Below are positions 7,979 through 16,932 of a stretch of DNA of 21,830 nt, one piece after another. Source of the DNA: Seminavis robusta (Eukaryota; Bacillariophyta; Bacillariophyceae; Naviculales; Naviculaceae); the NCBI GenBank assembly GCA_903772945.1, contig CAICTM010001830.1:1-21830 (forward strand). Direction: 5' to 3'. The notes beneath the pieces were generated by a model. The model made no database searches, had not been told where the DNA came from, and saw nothing but the letters and a program-made list of their open reading frames with translations. The position numbers were made by a program, and so were the translations under genes. Every line of letters starts with the position of its first letter. Positions within the stretch are counted from its first letter, which is position 1.

Positions 7979-9372
7979 ATGCAATTTCTGAGAGCGTTCG
8001 CTGTCCTTGCCCTGCTGGGCTCCCCATCAGCTGCCTTTGTGGTCCCGACATGTCCGACCAGTCGATGCTCGGCGCTCTACATGGTACTGGATAATGCGAT
8101 GAATGATCGATTGAATGGTATCAAGCGTTCCTATCAAGCACTGACAGAACGTTTGGGAGATCCAGATGTGATTGCAAGCTCTAATTTGCTGCGAAAGGTC
8201 CGTGGCCTGACTGACATGGAGGAGGAGGATGTCCAGTCCAGATCTATTTAATTTGTGCCTAACGATGCTGCTATTTTTTGCCTCTTGCAGGTAATGTCGG
8301 AGAGAGCAAGTATCGAAGATACCGTCCTTGCATATGATGAATACTGCCAGTTCAGAGAAGAGCTGGAAGGAGCCACGGAACTCTTTCAACAGGATGATGC
8401 CGAATTGAAAGAAATGGCCCGGGAAGAAATTAAAGAAATTGAACCAAAAATGGACGAGTTGGAAGAAAGAATCAAAATTCTACTCTTGCCCAAAGATCCT
8501 AACGATGATAGGAATATCATGTTGGAAATCCGAGCAGGCACCGGTGGCTCGGAAGCCAATATCTTTGCAGGTATGTCCTTCTCTCTCTTTAGTTTCCACG
8601 TGACTCTGCCTATTCTTTTTATTCATTTTCTTTGCTGATCATGCATGTCATACGGTATCCTGGAATCAAAGGTGACTTGTACGACGCTTATAAGAAATAC
8701 GCTACTACGAATGGCTGGCAAGCCAATGTGATTGATTCTTCTCCCGGTGATGATGGTGGTTTCAAGAACATTGTCATCGATATTAAAGGAGATAAGGTAT
8801 ACTCCAAAATGAAGTGGGAAGCTGGAGTTCATCGTGTGCAGAGGGTACCGGCCACAGAATCGCAGGGCCGAGTCCACACATCCACCGCCACGGTAGCTGT
8901 CATGCCAGAGTGTGATGAAGTAGATGTCAAAATTGATCCCAAAGATCTTGACATTTCCACGATGCGGAGTGGTGGAGCCGGTGGACAAAACGTCAACAAA
9001 GTCGAAACTGCCGTGGATTTGCTACACAAACCGACTGGAATTCGAATCAAATGCACCCAGGAACGATCGCAATTGAAAAACAAAGATCTCGCCATGAAAA
9101 TGCTCATGTCCAAATTGTATGATATGGAGAATGAAAAACGAGATATGGAGGAACGGGCAAGACGCGGATCCCAGGTAGGAACGGGCGGAAGGAGTGAAAA
9201 GATCCGAACGTACAATTGGAAAGACTCTCGATGTTCGGATCACAGATTAGGACAGAACTTTCCCTTGGCGCAGTTTCTAGGAGGGGATATCGAGCCCATG
9301 ATTGAGGCATGCAACGTCAAGGATCAGGAAGAAAAGCTACGGGAAATTACACAAGAAACAGCTGCCGCGTAA
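7979..9372 (+). CDS. prfA: plastid-targeted peptide chain release factor 1 (three exons)
   Basis: Joined exons 7979-8197, 8291-8570 and 8672-9372 give 399 codons. The product is a class I release factor that reads UAA/UAG in a bacterial-type ribosome and triggers peptidyl-tRNA hydrolysis. The PAT anticodon-like motif (residues 226-228, in [10 protein letters not shown]) marks RF1 rather than RF2, and the catalytic GGQ is at 270-272 ([16 protein letters not shown]). [13 protein letters not shown] and [16 protein letters not shown] match the family core. Residues 1-19 form a hydrophobic signal peptide ([16 protein letters not shown]) followed by F20, as in diatom plastid presequences, so import into the plastid stroma is inferred. 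I chose the ATG at 7979; an in-frame TTG lies 18 bases upstream. A mitochondrial RF1 is less likely because of the signal peptide. The two introns restore the family alignment exactly, in phases 0 and 1. Confidence 0.93.
8198..8290 (+). other. intron 1 of the release factor gene
   Basis: It is 93 nt, GTCCGT...TTGCAG, phase 0, with an in-frame TAA at 8249-8251. Splicing joins LLRK to VMSERAS, matching the usual RF1 spacing; reading through would add about 20 residues and then stop. Confidence 0.85.
8571..8671 (+). other. intron 2 of the release factor gene
   Basis: It is 101 nt with a strong GTATGT donor, phase 1, and a CAAAG acceptor. Joining gives [16 protein letters not shown], colinear with bacterial RF1 (FAGDL). 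A CTGAT branch-point-like motif lies about 35 bases before the acceptor. Confidence 0.85.
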
Positions 9373-9657
9373 GGCATCAAAAGCAAGCAACAAATTTAGT
9401 TTGTCCGTTCGCAAGGAATCGAATTGCATGAGCTCGCTACTAGTGCTTTTGCCAACCTTGACTACATCTGGAGATTCAATTGAATCGAGTGACGAGAACA
9501 CAGAGATGGTAAATCCCTCAATGATCTGGTTCGGTGCTGTCTGAAAGCTTTCATTCGTTGTTCTTCAATCCACGTTTAGTTTTGTGAGGGCATTCTCATC
9601 GACCCTACCAGTAGCTATAGCAAATGCAGGATGAACCTCTACATATATTATGCTATC
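9373..9657. other. convergent spacer between release factor and amine oxidase genes
   Basis: This 285-bp stretch holds the 3' untranslated ends of two converging genes. I see no additional gene. A plus-strand frame running over the release-factor end (9302-9544) is a shadow. Confidence 0.6.
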
Positions 9658-11211
9658 CTAAGCGGTTTTCAACGCTTTGGCGTTGGCTATCAACCGATCT
9701 GCTTCCCTCTTGCCCGTCATCCAGGCACCATGAACCGTCGAATGATGATGCTTGTTGGTGTGTTCTCCCGCAAAGAATAAGTTCTTCCCAGCCGGCTTGG
9801 CAACTTGATCGTAGTCATGTTCGGTGCTTCCAACTTTGGCAAAGGAGTACGAGCCATAGGCATACGGGTCCTGCAACCATCTAGACACTTGGAATGACAC
9901 TGGATCGGGTGCATCGTCTCCAAACAGGGTTCGCAAGGTGGTCATGATTTCAGCCAATAGTTGCTCATCGGACAGACCTTCTTGTGGGCGATCAAAGCGT
10001 CGAGCAACATTGCCCGCGGCAAACATGGCCAGGACCGGTTTCCCACCATAGTCCACGGAGCAATCGACAAAGCTTTGTATCCTCGTGGGATCCTCGGGCG
10101 TCACACCCGCGTAAAAGTTTTCTTCCCAAAACTGTTTTTCAAACAACATCATGACTTTGTCCAGAACTCCAAAGCCCATGGCTTGGATGGATCTTTCACG
10201 GTCGTCACCGAGTGGCGGGTCAAATCGGAGGCCACCTTGTTGTAGCACACCGAGAGGTACGGTGCATACACAACAATCTGCCGAGAGGGTCTTTGTCTGT
10301 TCCTCGGCGCAATACTGGATTCGAACTTGTGGTGGTGTATTGTCGTCGTTTTCGCTGGTGGTGGACTCATCAAATAATAATGGCTCATAGTGGATTTCTT
10401 GAACTGGACAATTCAAATGAATGTTGTCTCGTCCAACAAAGTCGACAAGTTTTTCCAGCACGGCATGATATCCTCCTTCGGCAATCTCATCGGGGCCACC
10501 CAATCGATGGTAGAGTTCATCAAGAGAGACAGAAAGCTCGGACATGCGTCCGCCTTCATAGCACTCCGTTCTATGACTTAGATATCGGATAATTTTCTGG
10601 AAAAGCGGGGAACTTGGTGCATTTGGACCCTTATCTTTGCTGGATTTGAGAGCCGCGTCGAGCAGGTCTTGAAAGGAGGTCTGTTGGGAAACGTCCTTGT
10701 CCTTGTATTCGTTCAACGTTTTATAGTAGAATTTCCGTGCCCTCTTGAAAAGGGGGTCTGGTATTCTGGTTCCATCCGGCAAGTAGATGCCGTTGGCCAA
10801 AAGATTGGGACCTGGGTTGTTTGGTTGATGTTGTTTTGGTTGGCGCTCCTGCCCTTCTTTGGTTTTCATTTTGTGCTGCTTGGTGTAGAGCAAATCGACA
10901 TTGATTTCCTTCAAAAGCTGAACCAAGGGATTCTTTTTGGAAGCTTCTTCTAACCATTGTCCGCCCATATCGACCATCACAGGGTCTCCGCTGCGAGGAT
11001 TCAGATCCACGGGGCAAACTCGTCCACCAGTGCGATCTCGGGCCTCAAGAATGTTGATATCGAAACACCTCTTTCCAGATGCGGCGTTTTCGTGGTTGTA
11101 CTTGGTGAGATGATAAGCCACCGAGAGACCGCTGAAACCGGCCCCGATGATGGAAACCTTCATCGTGCTACGGCCCTTGTGGGGAGTTGCAGCAGCTACA
11201 CCAGAGAGCAT
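9658..11211 (-). CDS. flavin-containing amine oxidase (polyamine/monoamine oxidase-like)
   Basis: The gene is a single uninterrupted frame of 517 codons. The predicted enzyme oxidises an amine with FAD and O2, giving an aldehyde or imine and H2O2; the substrate is not evident. The N-terminal Rossmann motif VSIIGAGFSGLSVAYHL (GxGxxG at residues 23-28) is followed by LEARDRTGGRV (55-65), the FAD-ribose/GG motif of the family. The C-terminal FFAGEHTNKHHHSTVHGAWMTGKREADRLI region is the second FAD contact typical of Amino_oxidase (PF01593) proteins. Length is normal for polyamine oxidases. There are two possible starts, the ATG at 11211 and a second in frame at 11163 (MKVSII); the first adds a 16-residue leader, too short to call as a targeting peptide. 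No peroxisomal SKL-type C-terminus is present (ends ALKTA). LSD1-like demethylases share this fold, but I see no SWIRM or tower-domain sequence. Confidence 0.9.
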   Translation of the reverse strand: MLSGVAAATPHKGRSTMKVSIIGAGFSGLSVAYHLTKYNHENAASGKRCFDINILEARDRTGGRVCPVDLNPRSGDPVMVDMGGQWLEEASKKNPLVQLLKEINVDLLYTKQHKMKTKEGQERQPKQHQPNNPGPNLLANGIYLPDGTRIPDPLFKRARKFYYKTLNEYKDKDVSQQTSFQDLLDAALKSSKDKGPNAPSSPLFQKIIRYLSHRTECYEGGRMSELSVSLDELYHRLGGPDEIAEGGYHAVLEKLVDFVGRDNIHLNCPVQEIHYEPLLFDESTTSENDDNTPPQVRIQYCAEEQTKTLSADCCVCTVPLGVLQQGGLRFDPPLGDDRERSIQAMGFGVLDKVMMLFEKQFWEENFYAGVTPEDPTRIQSFVDCSVDYGGKPVLAMFAAGNVARRFDRPQEGLSDEQLLAEIMTTLRTLFGDDAPDPVSFQVSRWLQDPYAYGSYSFAKVGSTEHDYDQVAKPAGKNLFFAGEHTNKHHHSTVHGAWMTGKREADRLIANAKALKTA

Positions 11212-11977
11212 CGTTTTGCTTGAGTTGATCTATCTGATGACTTCAATCATTGCACGCTTGGCTGATGATCTGGTGGAAGGAAGAATAACTTGAAGTTGAG
11301 TGAGCTGGCAAGCTGACAAGGAAAATGAGCTTGAAACGTGCTTCACCTACACTTGAGTACTTTTACATTACAGTATTTATAAGAACGTTTAGGCGGTCTG
11401 TTTTACGCGAAAAAGAGGCCAAAATGACGGTTTTCAGTGACTGGGTGCTTAACAAGAGACAAAGAAAACAATCGCTTTTTGTCAGGACATAGAGGACATT
11501 GAGAGAATTCTAAATCCGGTCTGCTCGCCTCTTTAACTCATTAACTTAGGAAGTTTCTCTGGTTGTTCAATAAGCTACATAACAACTAGAGTCACGGGTA
11601 TGTTGGGCTGTACAGAGTTCTACACAGACGGGCGGTTACAAATACAAACCAGCTGTTATTCTTTCCAAACTAAACGAACCGGTACTTAGGGCCTGCTGTG
11701 CCTCATCGGTCTCCAGTCTCCAGCCTGACCATCGGGCTGTCGGGCTTGCTTAAAATACCTCAGTCAATAATTATTAATTACTAGTACTAGTACCATAGTA
11801 CATGTATACGTATGTATGTATGCATGAATACTCAGTAGTAATGATTTTTAGTACTAATCGATATTTTAAAATTATTAGACCGCGGAAAATGACGTCGAGC
11901 CACAAGCAGCACAGCTTGCGGACCACACTTACTTGGAAAAATACAAGATTTGGCAACCGCTGATCCAAGGCAACTCC
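11212..11977. other. divergent intergenic region, amine oxidase / GT61-like gene
   Basis: About 766 bp separate two genes transcribed away from each other, so both promoters should lie here. The part near 11770-11890 is AT-rich with ACTAGTACTAGTACC and GTATGTATGTATGC runs. No recognisable RNA gene or coding frame. The minus-strand frame 11774-12169 is a shadow. Confidence 0.5.
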
Positions 11978-13774
11978 ATGGAGTCCTCCGAGAACGATTC
12001 GATTGAGATTCGATTCAAAGGGAAAGAGATGAAGCCACCACGGAAAAACTCTGCTTTGTGGTGTGCGATCCTGGCATTGCTCATGTTGAATCTTTTGTTG
12101 AAGGTCAACTGTGTCTTTGGCCCTCCCGATGCAAACCTCCAGGGTTGTACAACTAACCCAGTGGATCATGCAATTGCTTCCATGGAATCAACTAATGCAG
12201 ACGTCAACGACAGCACCAGCAATGGAGCGCATACTCACATCCCAGTACCCGCTCATGTACTAGTAGCCTCCAAGATTGGATTCCCAGAGTTCCCTCCTGC
12301 TGCCATCCCGCCTATTGGAGCTGGGAATGAAGCTAAGTTCCACGGACTAGGCCAGTTTCCATCAGACATGAAGCAAGTAGAAAAGATCTTTGCTGCAATG
12401 GAAAGCAACAAAACTACACACTTGGAGCCTACAATGGAATCTTTCCTGAAGCATGTTACCCGTGAAGCTATTGAGAATCACATCAAAGGAGAACTTGATT
12501 TACAAGCCAAATTCCCCCAATACTTCATGGATCTACCAGCCTGGGAAAAGGATTGGGGAGGTGTGGCTGTATTCTCCAATGCTTTTATTGTGGGAGAGCC
12601 TCCTGTTATATTTGATGGCAACATTGCCTTTGAAACACGTTCCTGTTGTTTGATTATGGACCGGGATTGGGATGGGGCAATGTATAAGCTCATTGAAAAA
12701 ACGGCCAGGAACGAAGACAGAAAACAAAGGAAGCGCAAGAACAATCGCCAAGCTGCGGGGATTGTCATTCTGCCATCAGAACAGCAATACAATGTTCTGC
12801 TGAATGAGTGTCTTGGTCATGCTCATTGGCATGCCTACATTGAAGAGCTACCTCGATTGGTCTATGTCCGAGATTTCATTGCCAAGAACAAGAACATTAC
12901 TGACATTTGGGCTCGTCAAGGATCCATTGCACTGGACAGGCGACCCGAAGCATTTTGGAATCCAAGCTTCTTCCAGAGCACTACCCTCCCAAGATGGCGT
13001 GAACAGTCAAAATCTGAGGCCGTGTTTGCCAGACGTTTGCTTGTGCCTACTGGATCTCTTAAGTCAAGCCGCAATCCATCTAGTGTAACCAGAAGCCTTG
13101 TTCAAGACTACATTGGGAACCACCCTCAAATGCAACTACGACATCTGCAGGCATCATTGAAAGAGCCAAGAAAGCCTGTCATTCTCTATCACCATCGAGA
13201 ACCAGGAAAACAACGATCCTTATACAATGCCCAAGACCTTGGGGAAGCCTTGCGGAGATCCTTCTCTCACTGCTGTGTGGTGAAGGACTTCTACCACAAT
13301 GCCACTACTCGTGATACTGCTGTTCTACACAATGAGGCCTCCATAGTTGTGGGTCCTCACGGTGCTGGATTTGCCAATTTACTATTCTCTGACCCCCACA
13401 AGCTCATTGGAGCCATTGAACTTCATCCCAAGATTTACCTTGCAGACAAAGAGCCACATGTGCAGGACTGCAACCAAGGTAGGTGCTTTGGCAGAGTTGG
13501 CAGCATTGGTTGGCTAGATGTGACAATCTTGATTTGATTTTCTTTGTTCTACTTGATACACTTCTCTCAAACCTCTTGAACGATCAATCAAACTCTCTCT
13601 GACTCGATCATCACAGAGGTTGCCAGTCACCTTTCCATTCCCTTCAAGCAGCTCATGGCTGAGGACGGTAACGCCTTTGTTCCCTTCACAGCAAACATTC
13701 CCGAGACTGTAGCGGCTGTTAGTGAATTGCTCATGAGTGGGAGGGTTGCCGGAGTAGCTCTCGACTCTAGATAG
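11978..13774 (+). CDS. GT61-like glycosyltransferase, type II membrane protein (copy 1, two exons)
   Basis: Joined 11978-13478 and 13617-13774, 552 codons. Family assignment rests on the GT61/DUF563 (PF04577) signatures: HWHAYIEELPRLVYVRDF (residues 283-300) and VGPHGAGFANLLFSDP (458-473), with HHREPGKQRSLYNAQDL between them. GT61 enzymes transfer sugars such as xylose, arabinose or GlcNAc to glycans in the Golgi or ER; donor and acceptor here are unknown. A short basic N-terminus (KPPRKNS) and one hydrophobic segment (about residues 25-46) indicate a type II signal anchor with a lumenal catalytic domain. The ATG at 11978 was preferred to an upstream in-frame TTG at 11933. Exon 2 encodes EVASHLSIPFKQLMAEDGN...FTANIPETVAAVSELLMSG, closely like exon 2 of the second copy, which supports the splice. 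The paralogue at 16933-18496 is similar along the whole length. Confidence 0.85.
13479..13616 (+). other. intron of GT61-like gene copy 1
   Basis: It is 138 nt, GTAGGT donor and ATCACAG acceptor, phase 1. The position and phase equal those of the intron in copy 2. Its first ~45 bases also resemble that intron. Without splicing the frame would end at 13537. Confidence 0.8.
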
Positions 13775-14309
13775 GTGTTTATCAATACCTTTTCCGTGCC
13801 CCGGCGCTCTGTGCTCCACCCTCTCTGCATGTCGTCAGAAGCTATACCAGCAGCTACCGTAGCTTGTGCTGTAGGTTCCTAACTCGGCCATTTGCTGGAC
13901 CTTCGTCCCAGCATGCGACTGGAGCAACCATTTGAAACATGGTGACACCATTGAGGTCACCTTTGCCCTCTTTGGGAATGATTCGATTCTATTCAACCCA
14001 GAGTGCTCAGTTTTTGTTCGCCCCGGTCTACAGTATTCACTTTATTCGCTTTCTATTTCTTCTTTGCGGCAAAGCCATGGTGCGTGTCTGGGTGTTAAGG
14101 AGCTCGCAAGAAAGCTTGAGCAGGGACCGAAGAAGGAAGGTGCGGATGGAACGATGGCACCGCCTCCAACACCTACCTGGACTCTAATTCCTGTGCCATT
14201 CGATCTGGTGGCTGATGTTGACAAAGCGCGCCATGCCACTGTTTCCTAGACGCCATAGTCACTGCGATCCTACACAGTGTAAGGTCAACCTACGGTATGG
14301 CATGCGCCG
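13775..14309. other. convergent spacer with an unexplained open frame
   Basis: This 535-bp region lies between the ends of the GT61-like gene and the CobW gene. A plus-strand frame is open from about 13875 to a TAG at 14247-14249, and contains HGDTIEVTFALFGNDSILF and WTLIPVPFDLVADVDKARHA. It has no ATG near its beginning, and I do not recognise it. It could be a decayed gene, an exon or chance. Confidence 0.35.
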
Positions 14310-16259
14310 CTATGCCGGACAGTCCCCTGGATCGCAAGCTTCTTCCTCCATGCCTTGGTCGTCTTCGCCGTCGGCGGAGGAGTAGGGCACCGGCTCACTT
14401 TTCCCCATAATGTGCACTTCACACTCGTTCATAAGATCCAGGGATGCCGACCTTTTCTTGGCTTCCTTGCTGAGCACAACCTCAATTCGGATCCGCCGAT
14501 TCATCGCCTCTTCTCCCCCTTCTTCATCACAAGGAAGCAAGGAGAGCGACATTGCATGCTGCTCAGTCTTGCCAGGTCTCAGCGTCGCCAGCAACACTCC
14601 GCGCTGCACACTGTCTGAGTTGTCGAGCCATACCTTGACGGCTCTGATCTCATCTTCCTTGAGAGCACTGGTGTCAGTATCAATGTTGAGGGCCAGATTG
14701 TACAAAGTCAACGAGAATCCAGGGAAGATTCGAATATGTTGGTTTTGCCCTGGACGAGCAGTCAAAAAGAGACTTCGGTCGCTGTCACAAGCAACCAGGA
14801 TTGGTTGAAGCGGATCCTGGTAGGCTCCCTTCGGAACATCCATGGAATGACTTGCCATCTCCTCATCTGTCAAGAGACAATCGTTGAGAGATTCTTCAAT
14901 AGTTGCACGCTGCAAGTTGGTTCCGATAAAGACGACTTCTTGACGACGATCTCCAAAAGCATGCTTGAAAGAGTTGCCTTGTTCATCAGTGCCATCGAAG
15001 GTTCTTTCAATCCGGGCGCGGTCTTCATCCGCTTGTGCACCCTCCCATTCGCTGGGGTCTGTCTTGCAATGCCATGGGGCTATTGGACTCAGCTGAACAA
15101 TCCGTCCCGCCTGGGCCCAGCCAATTTCATGATCGTCTCGACCGGCAATCCAACAGGTTCCCTTCGACCGCAAGATACTCCCGTATCTCTTTTCCAAACT
15201 TTTAGAGGCAGCGCCCTCGTCTGTGTCTTGGGAGAAGGTATCGGAATTCCAATCCTCGACAAAGCAAAAGAGCTGCTGCAGAAAGCCATGAATCCTTTTT
15301 GGATGAAATGGCTTTCTGCAGCGATAGACAAAGGAGCTGACACCGTATTCATCGGCTTCGCCTTGTGATGCGGTGACGCCGTCTTCCAAGGAAACTAGCC
15401 ATCCAGGAGATTCACTAGCATCTTTCATGTTGAACAAATGTGTATTGAGAATCTCGGTTGGGTCAATCTTCCCGAAGCACCCTGTAATGACCCGCGCTTT
15501 GGGGTTTAGAGCTCGGATGAGTGTCTTGGCGATTTCCAGCTTTTTGGGAGCGACTAGATCTACCTTGTTTATCAAAATCACATTCGCGAACTCAACTTGC
15601 TCGACCATTAGCTCGGAAATGCTCTTTTCGCTTTCACCTTCTTCTGCATCGTCTATGCCGTCTTGGAATAGTTGTTGGAATCGTTTCAGAGAAGACAAGT
15701 AGTTGGGGAAGTTCACGGCATCGACCAGAGTAACACAAGTATCCAAACGAGCAGAGTTCAAAAGCATACTTGCATCACTACCTGCCAACGCCTGTGTCTC
15801 GGGATCGACACAAAAGGATTCTGCCACTTGCTGTGGTTCTGCGATTCCAGTCGACTCAATCAAGATGTAATCGAACAGCTTCGATTCTTGGATGCGGTTG
15901 ATCTCGCGAATCAAATCACCACGGAGAGTGCAACAAATGCACCCATTCTCCAAAGTGACAACCTCCTTCTTGGTCTTGACAATCTGTGGATCTGCCGGAT
16001 CTTGCCTTTCCGCGGTGCTTGTTCGCCTAATGATATTGCCATCAATGTTCAGCTCAGCCATGTCGTTCACAACGACGGCGATTCGTAGCCCATGCTCTTG
16101 TGAAGTAAGAATGTGCTGTAGCAGCGTTGTCTTGCCAGAGCCAAGGAAACCTGATAAAACTGTTACCGGAATTGGAGGCCGAGCTTCTCCACGGCTCTTC
16201 TTGCCTCGGTGCCCGCCTTTGAGATTAGCGCTGTTTGGCTTACGCCTTTTCTTTGCCAT
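14310..16259 (-). CDS. CobW/COG0523 family GTPase, putative metal chaperone
   Basis: The gene is 649 codons from the ATG at 16259. The frame also runs 27 codons upstream to a GTG, which is not a likely eukaryotic start. The G3E GTPase domain shows Walker A GFLGSGKTT (residues 37-45), the metal-binding CICC (107-110) in ENGCICCTLRGDL, ESTGIAEPQ (135-143) and the guanine-specificity motif NKVD (231-234). The CobW C-terminal domain follows (SSFVYRCRKPFHPKRIHGFL; later FGDRRQEVVFIGTNL and DCLLTDEE). COG0523 proteins hydrolyse GTP to deliver metals such as zinc or cobalt to client proteins; the metal and client here are unknown. The FGDRRQ/VFIG segment resembles bacterial YciC-like members. The CPELVP-type N-terminal motif of ZNG1/CBWD proteins is absent; instead the first 28 residues are strongly basic (MAKKRRKP..., GKKSRGEARPP). 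About 150 residues follow the CobW_C domain, ending in an acidic tail with DPGDCPA. No introns and no signal peptide. Confidence 0.9.
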   Translation of the reverse strand: MAKKRRKPNSANLKGGHRGKKSRGEARPPIPVTVLSGFLGSGKTTLLQHILTSQEHGLRIAVVVNDMAELNIDGNIIRRTSTAERQDPADPQIVKTKKEVVTLENGCICCTLRGDLIREINRIQESKLFDYILIESTGIAEPQQVAESFCVDPETQALAGSDASMLLNSARLDTCVTLVDAVNFPNYLSSLKRFQQLFQDGIDDAEEGESEKSISELMVEQVEFANVILINKVDLVAPKKLEIAKTLIRALNPKARVITGCFGKIDPTEILNTHLFNMKDASESPGWLVSLEDGVTASQGEADEYGVSSFVYRCRKPFHPKRIHGFLQQLFCFVEDWNSDTFSQDTDEGAASKSLEKRYGSILRSKGTCWIAGRDDHEIGWAQAGRIVQLSPIAPWHCKTDPSEWEGAQADEDRARIERTFDGTDEQGNSFKHAFGDRRQEVVFIGTNLQRATIEESLNDCLLTDEEMASHSMDVPKGAYQDPLQPILVACDSDRSLFLTARPGQNQHIRIFPGFSLTLYNLALNIDTDTSALKEDEIRAVKVWLDNSDSVQRGVLLATLRPGKTEQHAMSLSLLPCDEEGGEEAMNRRIRIEVVLSKEAKKRSASLDLMNECEVHIMGKSEPVPYSSADGEDDQGMEEEACDPGDCPA

Positions 16260-16434
16260 CTTGGTATCTATTGGCAACACTATCTCAACACTACGGGTGA
16301 TGACATCAAAGGGGGAAAGGTCAAAAGATACGAACGCCACATACTGGTACCGGGTACCTGTTGGCTGTACGTTTTAAAAAGCCAGCAAAGAAGGTTGTTT
16401 CCTGAATTTGGCACAACAATCAATATTTAAATAT

Positions 16435-16496
16435 TGTACCAGTACGTACCGTACCGCTACTAGTACCTACGGTACCATGGTACTGTACCGGTACCG
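16435..16496. repeat. cluster of GTAC/GGTACC palindromes
   Basis: The stretch is dominated by GTACC, GGTAC and TAGTACC words. It includes the 12-bp perfect palindrome GTACCATGGTAC at 16472-16483. Similar GTAC-rich patches occur at 16346-16360, 19258-19281, 19374-19400, 19519-19567 and 19659-19689, always outside genes. Confidence 0.7.
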
Positions 16497-16711
16497 CTTC
16501 CAAGGTGTTCTAATCCAATACAAGAATTAGTAATATGGTAAGAGGTAAAGTAAGGTCCGATAATTTCACTGGAATTCAAATCTTTCGCATCCAAATTCCA
16601 ATTTAATCAAAATCTCCTCCGACCCAAGATCGAGAAGTTGGTGTGGGTACAGTCGTGCCAGTTCCTTACGGTGGGAAAGGGTCAGGAGCCAGGAAATCGA
16701 AGACACAACTA

Positions 16712-16839
16712 GCTACTATACTAGTAGGCAAGCTAGCCGCTGCAGTAGCTGAAGAGTACATTCAGATGAATAGGGGCTACTATACTAGTAGGCAAGCTAG
16801 CCGCTGCAGTAACTGAAGAGTACATTCAGATGAATAGGG
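16712..16839. repeat. tandem duplication, two 64-bp units
   Basis: Units 16712-16775 and 16776-16839 are identical except for one base (GCAGTAGCTG versus GCAGTAACTG). Near identity implies a recent duplication. Each unit has an ACTAGT and a GCTAGC palindrome. It lies 94 bp past the 3' end of GT61-like copy 2. Confidence 0.9.
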
Positions 16840-16932
16840 GGCCATTAACTCAAAGCATGCGTTTAGTTATAATAGTCACGTGGAAAGATAAAGTATAAAT
16901 TGGAGTGCTTCTGCGGCTTCCAGGGCCAACGC

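Larger units (their letters stand above)
16260..16932. other. intergenic region with GTAC palindromes and a 64-bp duplication
   Basis: This 673-bp region lies upstream of the CobW gene and downstream of GT61-like copy 2. It contains a GTAC-rich cluster (16435-16496) and a perfect-length tandem duplication (16712-16839), described separately. I see no coding frame or RNA gene. Confidence 0.5.

Noticed and set aside
8623..9310. Several minus-strand open frames of 68-128 codons
   Set aside because: They are antisense to exon 3 of release factor 1 and carry no recognisable motif.
10149..10953. Overlapping small frames on both strands inside the amine oxidase gene
   Set aside because: Shadows of a 517-codon gene with full-length family motifs.
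12478..12792. Minus-strand open frames within GT61-like copy 1
   Set aside because: Antisense shadows; the equivalent shadows also occur in copy 2.
14736..15368. 210-codon plus-strand open frame
   Set aside because: It lies wholly antisense to the CobW gene, which has clear GTPase motifs; no family is recognisable in the plus-strand translation.
16260..16340. 27-codon upstream extension of the CobW frame
   Set aside because: It begins with GTG rather than ATG; the first ATG at 16259 gives a normal basic N-terminus.
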